A DNA stretch of 15,264 nucleotides from Firmicutes bacterium CAG:95 (GTDB lineage: Bacteria; Bacillota; Clostridia; Lachnospirales; Lachnospiraceae): contig FR902977.1 of NCBI GenBank assembly GCA_000438155.1, forward strand, positions 75,376 through 90,639, written 5' to 3'. Shown in pieces: positions 5,952 through 13,173 of this stretch. How positions within the stretch are numbered: the first letter of the stretch is position 1; the number at the start of each line of letters is the position of its first letter. The position numbers and the translations under genes were made by a program. The notes below the pieces were generated by a model. That model was not told where the DNA came from, did not search any database, and saw only the letters and a program-made list of their open reading frames with translations.

Positions 5952-5981
5952 AAAAGACCGCTTCTTTCGAAGCGGTCTTTT
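5952..5981. terminator. Strong terminator after the CAP-domain gene
   Basis: AAAAGACCGCTTC (5952-5964) and GAAGCGGTCTTTT (5969-5981) form a perfect 13-bp stem with a TTTC loop. The T/A flanks allow termination on both strands. It follows the CAP-domain stop codon by 23 nt. Confidence 0.9.
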
Positions 5982-6004
5982 ATATTGTGTTATTCACTAT
6001 GGGT

Positions 6005-6553
6005 TTAATATCCAAATTCCTGTGCCCAGAACCACTGTCCGTTACTTACATGAATTGCAATTGCTCCGGAGGTAAATTCTGCATCCATAATGTTTGCCTT
6101 ATGTGTCGGTGATGCCATCCAGGCCTGTACTGCTGCATCAGCAGAGTCATAACCTTTTGCAAGATTCTCACCATACATTAAATTACTGTTCACAGTCCAC
6201 CAGTCTGAACCATCAGGTCTGGTATGTGAGAACGATTGTGATGCTTCTACGGCACGTACTGCGCTTGCCTGCTCAAGACCGGAATTCCAGGTCAAAGCAC
6301 TAAGCCCTGCCGCAGTTCTCTGCTGGTTAGCAAGCTCAAAGGCTGCCTTGGAGGCTGCCTGAGAAGCGGATGTTCCGGAAAGCTCTGCTGCCAGGCTGAC
6401 CATCTCAGGTTCAATATATACGATACCATCACTGGGAACCGTATCATCTCTCCATGCTGCCTGATCCAGAACAGAACCACTCTTGCCACATCCATTCAAT
6501 GCGAATGCCGCTAAAAGCATGATGCTGAGTAATATGCTTAATTTCCTGCGCAT
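6005..6553 (-). CDS. CAP-domain (SCP/PR-1-like) lipoprotein
   Basis: The 182-residue lipoprotein starts MRRKLSILLSIM and has a lipobox-like LNGC with Cys22 (Asn at -2 is unusual). After a linker of about 45 residues the CAP domain runs to the C-terminus. It shows SFSHTRPDGSDWW, GENLAKGY, WMASPTHKANIM and WAQEFGY, the CAP signature elements with the two cavity His residues. Bacterial CAP proteins such as the YkwD type are secreted and common in spore formers, but their biochemical role is mostly unknown. A GTG three codons upstream (6562) would overlap the ribosome binding site. AAAGGAAG at 6562-6569 is 8 nt before the ATG at 6553, which fixes the start. It is monocistronic, with its own terminator. 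Confidence 0.9.
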   Translation of the reverse strand: MRRKLSILLSIMLLAAFALNGCGKSGSVLDQAAWRDDTVPSDGIVYIEPEMVSLAAELSGTSASQAASKAAFELANQQRTAAGLSALTWNSGLEQASAVRAVEASQSFSHTRPDGSDWWTVNSNLMYGENLAKGYDSADAAVQAWMASPTHKANIMDAEFTSGAIAIHVSNGQWFWAQEFGY

Positions 6554-6621
6554 ATTCCACACTTCCTTTCCATACTGCTGGAATTACTAATCCAGACTAA
6601 AGTACTACTATTTCTATCTTA

Positions 6622-6649
6622 ATAATACTACATTTTATTCAAATTACAA
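6622..6649 (-). promoter_or_regulatory. Candidate promoter of the CAP-domain gene
   Basis: On the minus strand TTGTAA (6649 to 6644) and TATTAT (6627 to 6622) are spaced by 16 nt, about 70 nt before the start codon. The leader contains a weak hairpin, CTGGA (6578-6582) with TCCAG (6591-6595). Confidence 0.45.
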
Positions 6650-6687
6650 GTACCAATTCGCTAATATATGTAAATTTGAAAATAACG

Positions 6688-7533
6688 TTATTTCGTTTGC
6701 AGTAATCTCTGATAAATTTCCCGTTTCGTAACACCGCGATCTTTGGCCACCATTTTCATGGCATCCTTGTTTTCATAGCCCTGCTCTTCATAAAAAGCCA
6801 TATGTTCCTGTAAAGACATCTCTTCCCAGGTTTTCTGTTCCTCATGCAGCAGCTTCTTACGATCGATTCCTTCTAAGACAAGTACATGCTCGCCCCGGGG
6901 ATTATGTGTTTCATAATAATGCGTAATTTCGAACAGTCTACCCTCTGTAACAGATTCGAATTTTTTGGTAAGTTCTTTACAGAGTACTATTTTTCGATCT
7001 CCAAGGGCATCCCGAAGCTCCAAAAGCGTCTTGTATAGGTGATGTGGTGCTTCATACAGAATAATAGTCCTGGTTTCTCTTTGCAGATCCTCCAGAATCA
7101 CCTTACGATCCTTCCGCTCCCTTGGAAGAAATCCTTCAAAACAGAACCTCCTCGTAGGAAGTCCTGATAAAGTAAGTGCAGTGATCAGTGCACAGCACCC
7201 GGGCAGGGAGGTCACAGGAATCTCTTCTTCGTGACACCTTTTTACCAATACCTCGCCCGGATCCGAAATCGCCGGAGTTCCCGCATCGGTAACCAGAGCA
7301 ATGTTCTTCCCCTGTAGTAAAAGAGCGATCAGTTCCTCTGCCTTTTCAAATTTGTTAAACTCATGATAGCTTGTCATCTGCTTCTTGATCTTAAAATGAT
7401 TCAGAAGCTTAATCGTATTTCTGGTATCCTCTACAGCAATCAGATCCACCTCTGCAAGCGTATCCAGCACTCTCTGGGTAATATCCCCGAGATTTCCAAT
7501 CGGTGTAGCACATAAATATAATGTTCCAGACAT
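6688..7533 (-). CDS. rsmI: 16S rRNA (cytidine-1402-2'-O)-methyltransferase
   Basis: RsmI adds a 2'-O-methyl group to C1402 in the decoding centre of 16S rRNA, using S-adenosylmethionine. The 281-residue protein has the tetrapyrrole-methylase fold motifs in order: LYLCATPIGNLGDIT (5-19), AVEDTRNT (33-40), VTDAGTPAISDPG (81-93), the SLPGCCALITALTLSGLP segment, and the C-terminal family part GDRKIVLCKELTKKFE. Length and motifs are typical. AAAAGGGG is 5 nt before the ATG. It is the last gene of the yaaR-holB-ricT-yabB-rsmI run and follows yabB by 20 nt. The stop codon sits in an AT-only palindrome (AAATAACGTTATTT), too weak to be sure of as a terminator. Confidence 0.97.
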   Translation of the reverse strand: MSGTLYLCATPIGNLGDITQRVLDTLAEVDLIAVEDTRNTIKLLNHFKIKKQMTSYHEFNKFEKAEELIALLLQGKNIALVTDAGTPAISDPGEVLVKRCHEEEIPVTSLPGCCALITALTLSGLPTRRFCFEGFLPRERKDRKVILEDLQRETRTIILYEAPHHLYKTLLELRDALGDRKIVLCKELTKKFESVTEGRLFEITHYYETHNPRGEHVLVLEGIDRKKLLHEEQKTWEEMSLQEHMAFYEEQGYENKDAMKMVAKDRGVTKREIYQRLLQTK

Positions 7534-7553
7534 GTTTTCCCCTTTTCATTCCC

Positions 7554-8282
7554 TCAATATCCGTAAATTTCATATATTTCATCCGTATAGACTCCGGGTT
7601 CCTTATAAACAATCAACGGCTTTTCCACGGTCATGCGTGGCCTTCCACCCCTTAATCCTTCAATCAGAACCATATTGGGGTCTTTATCAATGTATGGATA
7701 AACCAGCTTCATCCGTTTCGGTTCCAAATGGTACTCGCGCATCAGTACCATAATATCAACCAACCGGAACGGTCTGTGAACCATATAAAAGCTGCCACCG
7801 GGACGAAGCAGCTTTGCTGCCTGACAGATGACATCCTCCAGAGTACACAAAAGCTCATGACGGGCAATCGCCTTGGGCGACTTTTCATTCGTAATTCCGT
7901 GATGCTCTGTCATGTACGGAGGGTTACTGGTCACTACATCAAACGTTGCTGCTCCAAAGATAGAAGAAGCTTCCCTGATATCTCCCGTCACAATCCGGAT
8001 TTTCTTTTCCAGATGATTCAGCTCCACACTCCGTTGTGCCATATCGGCGCTTTCCGGCTGAATTTCCAGCCCGACCAGATTGGATGCCTTAGTCTTCGCT
8101 TCCATCAGAATGGGAATAATACCGGTACCTGTTCCCAGATCGATGACATGATCGCCTTCCTTTGCTTTTGCAAATCCGGAAAGTAAGACTGCATCCATTC
8201 CGAAGCAGAAGCGCTCCGGATCCTGAATAATCCTGTAGTTATTCCGCTGCAGATCATCAATTCGTTCATTCGGCTTCAGCAC
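7554..8282 (-). CDS. yabB: YabB/TrmN6-like tRNA adenine-N6 methyltransferase
   Basis: The 242-residue class I methyltransferase is related to TrmN6 (YfiC), which methylates A37 of tRNA1(Val). Motif I is VIDLGTGTG (47-54), the acidic ribose-binding residue is in LVGLEIQ (about 69-75), and the catalytic motif is NPPY (120-123), typical of N6-adenine methyltransferases. The start MLKPNERIDDLQRNNYRIIQ agrees with this family. The start codon is GTG at 8280-8282; the next in-frame Met is residue 29, inside the fold. It is in the same frame as ricT and begins one sense codon after ricT's TAA. GGAGG lies 11 nt upstream inside the end of ricT. Substrate assignment rests on similarity only. Confidence 0.9.
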   Translation of the reverse strand: MLKPNERIDDLQRNNYRIIQDPERFCFGMDAVLLSGFAKAKEGDHVIDLGTGTGIIPILMEAKTKASNLVGLEIQPESADMAQRSVELNHLEKKIRIVTGDIREASSIFGAATFDVVTSNPPYMTEHHGITNEKSPKAIARHELLCTLEDVICQAAKLLRPGGSFYMVHRPFRLVDIMVLMREYHLEPKRMKLVYPYIDKDPNMVLIEGLRGGRPRMTVEKPLIVYKEPGVYTDEIYEIYGY

Positions 8283-8285
8283 TTC

Positions 8286-9194
8286 TTAATTGTCCTCCAG
8301 CTTGGATTTCGGTTCTTCCCTTTCCAGCTTCTCCAAAGCCTTCAGCTCCTCGTCTGCAACATCTACCTTATTATGCCTGTGTTTTCTACGGAAACGAAGC
8401 TGCTCTACCTTATATTCCCTGAGTTCTTTTTCATTATCCACATCAATTAAAACCTTCACTAGCTGACGGAGTACATTTACACTGTGTACCTCACCCTTAA
8501 AACCGTCATCTGTGGTTACGCGATCTCCCACGTTCGGAAGTCTGCGGTTTAATTCTTCATAGGTTTCTTCCTCATGCTTCAGACAGCACATCAGTCTTCC
8601 ACACACACCGGAAATCTTTGTTGGGTTTAGGGAAAGGTTCTGCTCCTTTGCCATCTTAATGGATACCGGGATAAACTCGGACAGATGGCTGTGACAGCAC
8701 AGCTCTCTTCCGCAGATACCGATTCCTCCAAGAATCTTTGTCTCATCACGGACACCGATCTGACGCAGCTCGATTCTTGTCTTAAACACGGACGCCAGAT
8801 CCTTCACCAGTTCACGGAAGTCAATTCTTCCGTCAGCGGTAAAGTAAAACAATACTTTATTATTATCAAAGGTATATTCCGCATCAATCAGCTTCATCTC
8901 AAGACCATGCTTCCTGATCTTTTCAAGACAAATCTTAAATGCTTCTTTTTCTTTCTTCTTATTGTTGGCTTCCTGCTCATCATCACGCTCGGTAGCAATA
9001 CGCAGAACCGGCTTCAACGGCTGGATTACCTTATCCGGAGGAACCTCCCTCGGACTTCCAACCACAGTACCATATTCAATGCCCCGTGCTGTTTCCACAA
9101 TAACATGATCATTACGGGAAATCTTTAGTTTTCCCGGATCAAAAAAATATATCTTTCCCGCTGTACGAAAACGTACACCTATTACCTTAACCAT
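8286..9194 (-). CDS. ricT: RicT/YaaT, PSP1-domain iron-sulfur regulator of RNA decay
   Basis: RicT (YaaT) joins RicA and RicF in a 4Fe-4S-binding complex that, in B. subtilis, acts with RNase Y and promotes sporulation, competence and biofilm formation. The 302-residue protein contains the PSP1 domain, with IELRQIGVRDETKILGGIG followed by ICGRELCCHSH (Cys161, 166, 167) and SGVCGRLMCCLKHE (Cys198, 203, 204). These are the conserved cysteines of the family. The C-terminal 40 residues are charged and probably disordered. GAGG lies about 11 nt before the ATG. It sits between holB and yabB as in B. subtilis, 13 nt after holB. A yabA gene, found downstream of it in B. subtilis, is absent. Confidence 0.96.
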   Translation of the reverse strand: MVKVIGVRFRTAGKIYFFDPGKLKISRNDHVIVETARGIEYGTVVGSPREVPPDKVIQPLKPVLRIATERDDEQEANNKKKEKEAFKICLEKIRKHGLEMKLIDAEYTFDNNKVLFYFTADGRIDFRELVKDLASVFKTRIELRQIGVRDETKILGGIGICGRELCCHSHLSEFIPVSIKMAKEQNLSLNPTKISGVCGRLMCCLKHEEETYEELNRRLPNVGDRVTTDDGFKGEVHSVNVLRQLVKVLIDVDNEKELREYKVEQLRFRRKHRHNKVDVADEELKALEKLEREEPKSKLEDN

Positions 9195-9207
9195 ATCATC
9201 TATAACC

Positions 9208-10203
9208 TCACTGATTCTCTTTAATCGTCAGCAGCAAAAGCTCCATCGTCAGATCAAAGTTTACATTCGCACTAAGGCGCTGCTTTGCCTTCTCAAGCCC
9301 TTCAATGATGGATTCAATTCCTTCATAAGTACTTCTGTCTGCTACCTTTCTAATATACTGTATTTCCTCCCTGAAAATCAACCCATTTACATCATGAGTT
9401 GCTTTAAATAACAAAACATCCCGATACCAGATGGATAAAATATCCAGATAATCATTCACATCAAACTGATACTCTGTAATTTTTTTGATCGCAGCAGCCA
9501 TTTCGTGGACTTCCATATCCCTGATATTCCGGAGCAGGGCAAGGGCTTCCTCCCTTACCTTATCAAACTCCTCACTCTTGGCAAGAAGTCTTGCCTTTCC
9601 AACATTTCCACGTGCAAAGGCCACACAGACATCTGCCTTATAATCAGGAATTTCCATTTCCTTCATTAAAAAGCTCTTGATCTGTTCATCCTTTACCGGC
9701 TTCATATTTAATACCACACAACGGCTCAGAATCGTAGGAAGAAGCGTTTCGAGGTTTGTCGTCAGAATAATAATCACGGCATATTCCGGCGGTTCCTCCA
9801 GTGTCTTTAACAGGGCATTCTGCGCCTGCACCGTCATCTTCTCGCCCTCATTCATGATATAAATCTTCTTCGGACTGCTATATGGCTTAATCGCAACATC
9901 CCCATTAATCTGGTTACGGATATCATCCACACCAATCACATTGGGTTTCTCATGGGACACAAAAATAATATCCGGATGATTCCCGCTTAATGCCTGTTTG
10001 CAGGAATGACATACCTGACAGGGTTCTCCGCCCTTCCTGTCCGTACATTCCAATGCCATTGCAAAAACCTTCGCAATAAATTCCTTACCGGAATTTCTCT
10101 CTCCATTAATAATATAGGCGTGAGATACCTTATTCCGCTCTATGGCACCCTGCAAATGCTCCTTCAATTGTTCCTGTCCGATGATATCGCGAAATTCAGC
10201 CAT
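9208..10203 (-). CDS. holB: DNA polymerase III subunit delta' (clamp loader)
   Basis: The delta' subunit is a structural member of the clamp loader that opens the sliding clamp at the replication fork. The 331-residue protein begins with FRDIIGQEQLKEHLQGAIE. It has a degenerate P-loop GERNSGKE (34-41, Glu where Ser/Thr is needed for ATP binding), a zinc knuckle with Cys53, 62, 65 and 68, the AQNALLKTLEEPP helix, and an SRC motif. Like other delta' subunits it is therefore not expected to hydrolyse ATP. AGGAGG is 8 nt before the ATG. It follows yaaR by 14 nt and precedes ricT by 13 nt, in the conserved order. Confidence 0.96.
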   Translation of the reverse strand: MAEFRDIIGQEQLKEHLQGAIERNKVSHAYIINGERNSGKEFIAKVFAMALECTDRKGGEPCQVCHSCKQALSGNHPDIIFVSHEKPNVIGVDDIRNQINGDVAIKPYSSPKKIYIMNEGEKMTVQAQNALLKTLEEPPEYAVIIILTTNLETLLPTILSRCVVLNMKPVKDEQIKSFLMKEMEIPDYKADVCVAFARGNVGKARLLAKSEEFDKVREEALALLRNIRDMEVHEMAAAIKKITEYQFDVNDYLDILSIWYRDVLLFKATHDVNGLIFREEIQYIRKVADRSTYEGIESIIEGLEKAKQRLSANVNFDLTMELLLLTIKENQ

Positions 10204-10217
10204 ATCCGCATCCTCCT

Positions 10218-10658
10218 CTATGTCAGAATATCAAGCAGCAATCCCCTGATTTCTCCGATTTTAGACAAAATCACCAGATGATCCTGCTCATCCTTCATTA
10301 ATTCCTGCGCCAGCTGGTCTAAGTTTTCATCCACCAGACGAATGATTCCATAGACTCTGTGGCGTCCCCTTTTATCCAGAAAGTTCTCTCTGCTGAATTC
10401 ATGGGACCGGTTCACGATCTCATTCATAAATTCCTTAATCAGGCCACGATACCGCTTCATATCCTTGATATCACGCTTCCTGGCAAGCTTATCGCCCTGC
10501 ATGGTAATTGCTTCCATCATGGAGGTCAGTCTTGCCTGCAGCTCATGCTCTTCCACATGGCTGATCAGGGTAAACTTAAACCCACCATCGGAATCCTTCA
10601 CCGGAGAAGCAGCTTCCGGCTGTGTTACCTGAGTCAATTGATTCACTTTCATATCCAT
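10218..10658 (-). CDS. yaaR: YaaR family protein (DUF327)
   Basis: The 146-residue, mostly helical protein has no signal peptide. Segments FLDKRGRHRVYGIIRLVDENL and RDIKDMKRYRGLIKEFMNEIV match the YaaR/DUF327 family, which sits beside holB in many Firmicutes. Its molecular role is unknown. The first 25 residues look disordered. AGGAGG lies 7 nt before the ATG, and the second Met at codon 3 is less well placed. Upstream, between it and the gmk-like gene, is the miniature transposon. That insertion separates yaaR from any former operon promoter, so the gene may now be driven from within the element. Confidence 0.93.
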   Translation of the reverse strand: MDMKVNQLTQVTQPEAASPVKDSDGGFKFTLISHVEEHELQARLTSMMEAITMQGDKLARKRDIKDMKRYRGLIKEFMNEIVNRSHEFSRENFLDKRGRHRVYGIIRLVDENLDQLAQELMKDEQDHLVILSKIGEIRGLLLDILT

Positions 10659-10696
10659 GGCTGCACCTCCTGTCAGATTTATATGGATTTTCTGTA

Positions 10697-10725
10697 ACTA
10701 TTCAGAGCCATGCAAATTATGACAA
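10697..10725 (-). promoter_or_regulatory. Candidate outward promoter at the element end, reading into yaaR
   Basis: On the minus strand TTGTCA (10725 to 10720, five of six matches) and AATAGT (10702 to 10697, four of six) are spaced by 17 nt. The -10 box lies inside the terminal inverted repeat. Transcription would start near 10690 and enter the yaaR-holB-ricT-yabB-rsmI run. The weak -10 box makes this only a candidate. Confidence 0.35.
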
Positions 10726-10779
10726 TATGGACGTCGAATGCATGCATTCGTAAGGACCTTTGGCATAATTTATATAACA

Positions 10780-10802
10780 AAGTAACCACATGAGTAAAAC
10801 TT
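10780..10802. repeat. 23-bp repeat, copy 2 (inside the miniature element)
   Basis: Plus-strand AAGTAACCACATGA followed by GTAAAACTT is the exact reverse complement of 3295-3317. In this copy it lies in the interior of the transposable element, just before the GCTGC/GCAGC hairpin. Confidence 0.9.
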
Positions 10803-10886
10803 AAGCTGCGTATAGCAGCGGTTTTACGAATGGGGATCTGAATAGTTACGATTTTCTTACGATGGTGAAATCTCTTTATCTTCTTA

Positions 10887-11477
10887 TCATCGCAAAACAG
10901 ACAGCAGATGTTCTTCAATTTCCTGTACACATCTTTCCAGATCATCATTCTCGAAGACCTGTGTAATCCCTGCCATCTCCAGCTTTTCTGCTGAAAAATC
11001 TGCCGCATCTGCCAGAAATCTGCGGCACATTTCCTCATATTTCGGAGTTTCCTGCCGCCGCTCTCTCTGAATCGCACGTTCCAAACGTATTCCATCATCT
11101 ACTTCTATATAGATCGGCAATACCTGGTCTTTAGAAAAGTACTCCGCTGTTTTTATAAAAGATTCCAACGTTCCAATTACCAGATAATTCTGATTCTGAA
11201 GATCAATGCTGCCATCATCTACCGTAAAATAACGCCATGGGCCATAAAAGGTCTGATAAACACGATCCTCAATAATCTTTCCTGCCTTAAGCAATTCCTG
11301 ATAGTGGACTTCATCCGTGAAATGATATTCCCTGCCATCCTTTTCATGGGCACGGATCGGTCTTGTCGTGTAAAGCACGACCTTCTCAAAGGGAATCTCC
11401 TTCCATTGCAGAAGATGCTTATAAATTGTGTCCTTACCTGTGGAACTTTTCCCCATTAAATAAATCATTTTACCCAT
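10887..11477 (-). CDS. Guanylate kinase-like protein
   Basis: The 196-residue protein has a P-loop GKSSTGKDT (9-17), the GMP-binding segment YTTRPIRAHEKDGREYHF (36-53) that matches guanylate kinase's TTRxPRxGExxGxxYxF, and a C-terminal helical region with the lid-type arginines (RLERAIQRERRQ). It probably phosphorylates GMP or a related nucleotide. The P-loop has Asp16 where Gmk has Ser or Thr. The frame is open back to 11561, but the ATG at 11477 has AGAGG 9 nt upstream and gives the normal N-terminus directly before the P-loop. It stands where B. subtilis has tmk-darA, before yaaR. Whether it is the cell's only guanylate kinase cannot be seen; a canonical gmk elsewhere is likely. Confidence 0.85.
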   Translation of the reverse strand: MGKMIYLMGKSSTGKDTIYKHLLQWKEIPFEKVVLYTTRPIRAHEKDGREYHFTDEVHYQELLKAGKIIEDRVYQTFYGPWRYFTVDDGSIDLQNQNYLVIGTLESFIKTAEYFSKDQVLPIYIEVDDGIRLERAIQRERRQETPKYEEMCRRFLADAADFSAEKLEMAGITQVFENDDLERCVQEIEEHLLSVLR

Positions 11478-11585
11478 GATTCCAAACCTCTGCTGATTGT
11501 ACTGTGCCCCATAGCTATCCGGTAACTTTACCTCTGCTCTGCTTCCGACTACTTCTGGCACAGCAGCTTAAGTCTTGCTCTATAT

Positions 11586-12995
11586 TTATACTTCAATCAC
11601 GCGGATCATATTGGTTCTTCCAGGTATACCAAGGGGTAAACCTGCCGTCAGGACAACGGTATCTCCCTGTTTAATATACCCTGCTTCAACCGCTGCCTTG
11701 ATGGCATCATCAAACAAATCCTCCGCACTGTTTTCTCTCGGAATCCACAACGGCGTTACTCCCCAGTAAAGATTCATCTGACGACAGATTCTCGGGCTTA
11801 CACTGCATGCAATAATCGGGCAGCTCGGCTTATACCGTGCAATCATTCCTGCCGTAAATCCGGAAATCGTTACGGTAATGATTGCTGCCGCCTTTAAATC
11901 CTTTGCTGTCGTACAGGTTGCATGGGAAATTGCAGTCGTGGTGTTATATTCTTCTGCCTCACGTCTCTTTAAACGCTCATCATAATTAATATCCTGCTCG
12001 GTACGCTCTGCAATCTTCGCCATCGTCGCAACTGCTTCTACCGGATATGCTCCTGCAGCCGTTTCTCCGGAAAGCATGATTGCCGTTGTTCCATCATAAA
12101 TCGCATTGGCAATATCAGTCGCTTCTGCTCTGGTCGGACGGGGATTCTTAATCATGGATTCGAGCATCTGGGTTGCAGTAATAACCTGCTTGCCCTGTGA
12201 CTCTGCCATTTTAATCATTCGCTTCTGAATGACCGGTACTTCCTCAAGTGGAATTTCGACGCCCATATCACCTCTTGCAACCATAATACCATCAGAAGCT
12301 TCCAGAATTCCTTCCAGATTATGAATACCCTGCATATTCTCAATCTTTGCAATGATCTTCATATGGGAGCCATGCTCTTCGATGATCTTACGTACAGAAA
12401 GGATATCCTCCTTACATCTTACAAAGGAAGCAGCCAAAAAGTCAAATCCCATGTCACAGCCAAACATAATATCACTGATATCCTGCTCGCTCAAATATGG
12501 CATGGAAAGCTCTGCTCCCGGCACATTAACACCCTTGTGATTGGAAATTGGTCCTCCGTTAATGACGTCACAGATAATATCGGTATCCGTAATTTCCTGA
12601 ACCACCATTTCAATCAAACCATCATCAATTAAAATTGTAGTTCCGACAGAGATATCATGAATCAGATTTTTATAGGTAATGGAAACCTTTTCATTGGTTC
12701 CCATCATATCTTCCGTCGTCAGGGTAAAGGTCTGTCCGCTTTCCAGTACCGTCTTTCCACCTTCAATGTCCTTCAGACGAATTTCCGGTCCCTTGGTATC
12801 AAGTAAGGTTGCTATCTGTAATCCAAGCTCACCGCTTATCTTCATCACGCGGTCAAATCTCTTCTTGTGCTCTTCATGCGAACCGTGTGAAAAGTTAAAT
12901 CGTGCAACATTCATGCCGGCAAGCATGATCTCACGAAGCTTTTCCTCGCTCTCACTGGATGGTCCTAAGGTACAGATAATTTTGGTTTTTCTCAT
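11586..12995 (-). CDS. pyk: Pyruvate kinase
   Basis: Pyruvate kinase catalyses the last step of glycolysis, phosphoenolpyruvate plus ADP to pyruvate plus ATP. The 469-residue protein has IICTLGPSS (6-14), VARFNFSHGSH (30-40), TKGPEIR (67-73), the catalytic IIAKIENMQG with Lys217 and Glu219, VARGDMGVEIP (239-249) and TATQMLESM. It ends after the normal C-terminal allosteric domain and lacks the extra phosphotransferase-like domain of Bacillus enzymes (about 585 residues). AAAGGAG is 5 nt before the ATG. It is separated from the decarboxylase by 178 nt and from the gmk-like gene by 108 nt. No clear terminator follows it, so read-through into the gmk-like gene is possible. Confidence 0.97.
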   Translation of the reverse strand: MRKTKIICTLGPSSESEEKLREIMLAGMNVARFNFSHGSHEEHKKRFDRVMKISGELGLQIATLLDTKGPEIRLKDIEGGKTVLESGQTFTLTTEDMMGTNEKVSITYKNLIHDISVGTTILIDDGLIEMVVQEITDTDIICDVINGGPISNHKGVNVPGAELSMPYLSEQDISDIMFGCDMGFDFLAASFVRCKEDILSVRKIIEEHGSHMKIIAKIENMQGIHNLEGILEASDGIMVARGDMGVEIPLEEVPVIQKRMIKMAESQGKQVITATQMLESMIKNPRPTRAEATDIANAIYDGTTAIMLSGETAAGAYPVEAVATMAKIAERTEQDINYDERLKRREAEEYNTTTAISHATCTTAKDLKAAAIITVTISGFTAGMIARYKPSCPIIACSVSPRICRQMNLYWGVTPLWIPRENSAEDLFDDAIKAAVEAGYIKQGDTVVLTAGLPLGIPGRTNMIRVIEV

Positions 12996-13083
12996 AAAAT
13001 CTCCTTTTCACTTTGATTTCCCTATTAAATTATTTAGAACTGTGTCTGCAGAGCTACTACTTAAAATTCAAAATAATTCTCTG

Positions 13084-13112
13084 CATATACAGCTGCATAA
13101 CCTGATAAACAA
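13084..13112 (-). promoter_or_regulatory. Candidate promoter of pyk
   Basis: On the minus strand TTGTTT (13112 to 13107) and TATATG (13089 to 13084) are spaced by 17 nt, about 80 nt before the start codon. Both boxes are imperfect, but the gap after the decarboxylase gene has no better pair. Confidence 0.3.
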
Positions 13113-13173
13113 AGTTTCACATATATTTATTGATGTCTGCATAAAAATACTCATTCCATTGTTATTTATCTTG

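Larger units (their letters stand above)
10694..10849. mobile_element. 156-bp miniature inverted-repeat element, IS66-like ends
   Basis: The ends are perfect 13-bp inverted repeats: GTAACTATTCAGA (10694-10706) and TCTGAATAGTTAC (10837-10849). They are flanked by the perfect 8-bp duplication GATTTTCT. IS66-family elements are known for ends starting 5'-GTAA and for 8-bp duplications, so this is probably a non-autonomous derivative moved by an IS66 transposase supplied elsewhere; that link is inference. Inside are a second inverted pair, CATTCGTAA (10745-10753) with TTACGAATG (10824-10832), a 16-bp perfect palindrome (10735-10750), a GCTGC/GCAGC hairpin (10805-10819) and the 23-bp repeat at 10780-10802. 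There is no coding capacity. It lies between the gmk-like stop and yaaR. Confidence 0.9.
10686..10857. repeat. 8-bp target-site duplication flanking the miniature transposon
   Basis: GATTTTCT at 10686-10693 and GATTTTCT at 10850-10857 directly abut the two ends of the element at 10694-10849. The exact match shows that the insertion is recent enough for neither copy to have mutated. Confidence 0.9.

Noticed and set aside
7728..8186. 152-residue plus-strand frame opposite yabB
   Set aside because: It is the antisense shadow of a well-supported methyltransferase gene.
10679..11098. 139-residue minus-strand frame crossing the gmk-like gene and the miniature element
   Set aside because: Its first half is the gmk-like gene in the wrong frame and its second half is the transposable element. 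It is a chance frame created by the insertion.
11478..11561. N-terminal extension of the gmk-like protein to 11561
   Set aside because: The extra 28 residues have no counterpart before the P-loop in guanylate kinases, and AGAGG precedes the ATG at 11477.
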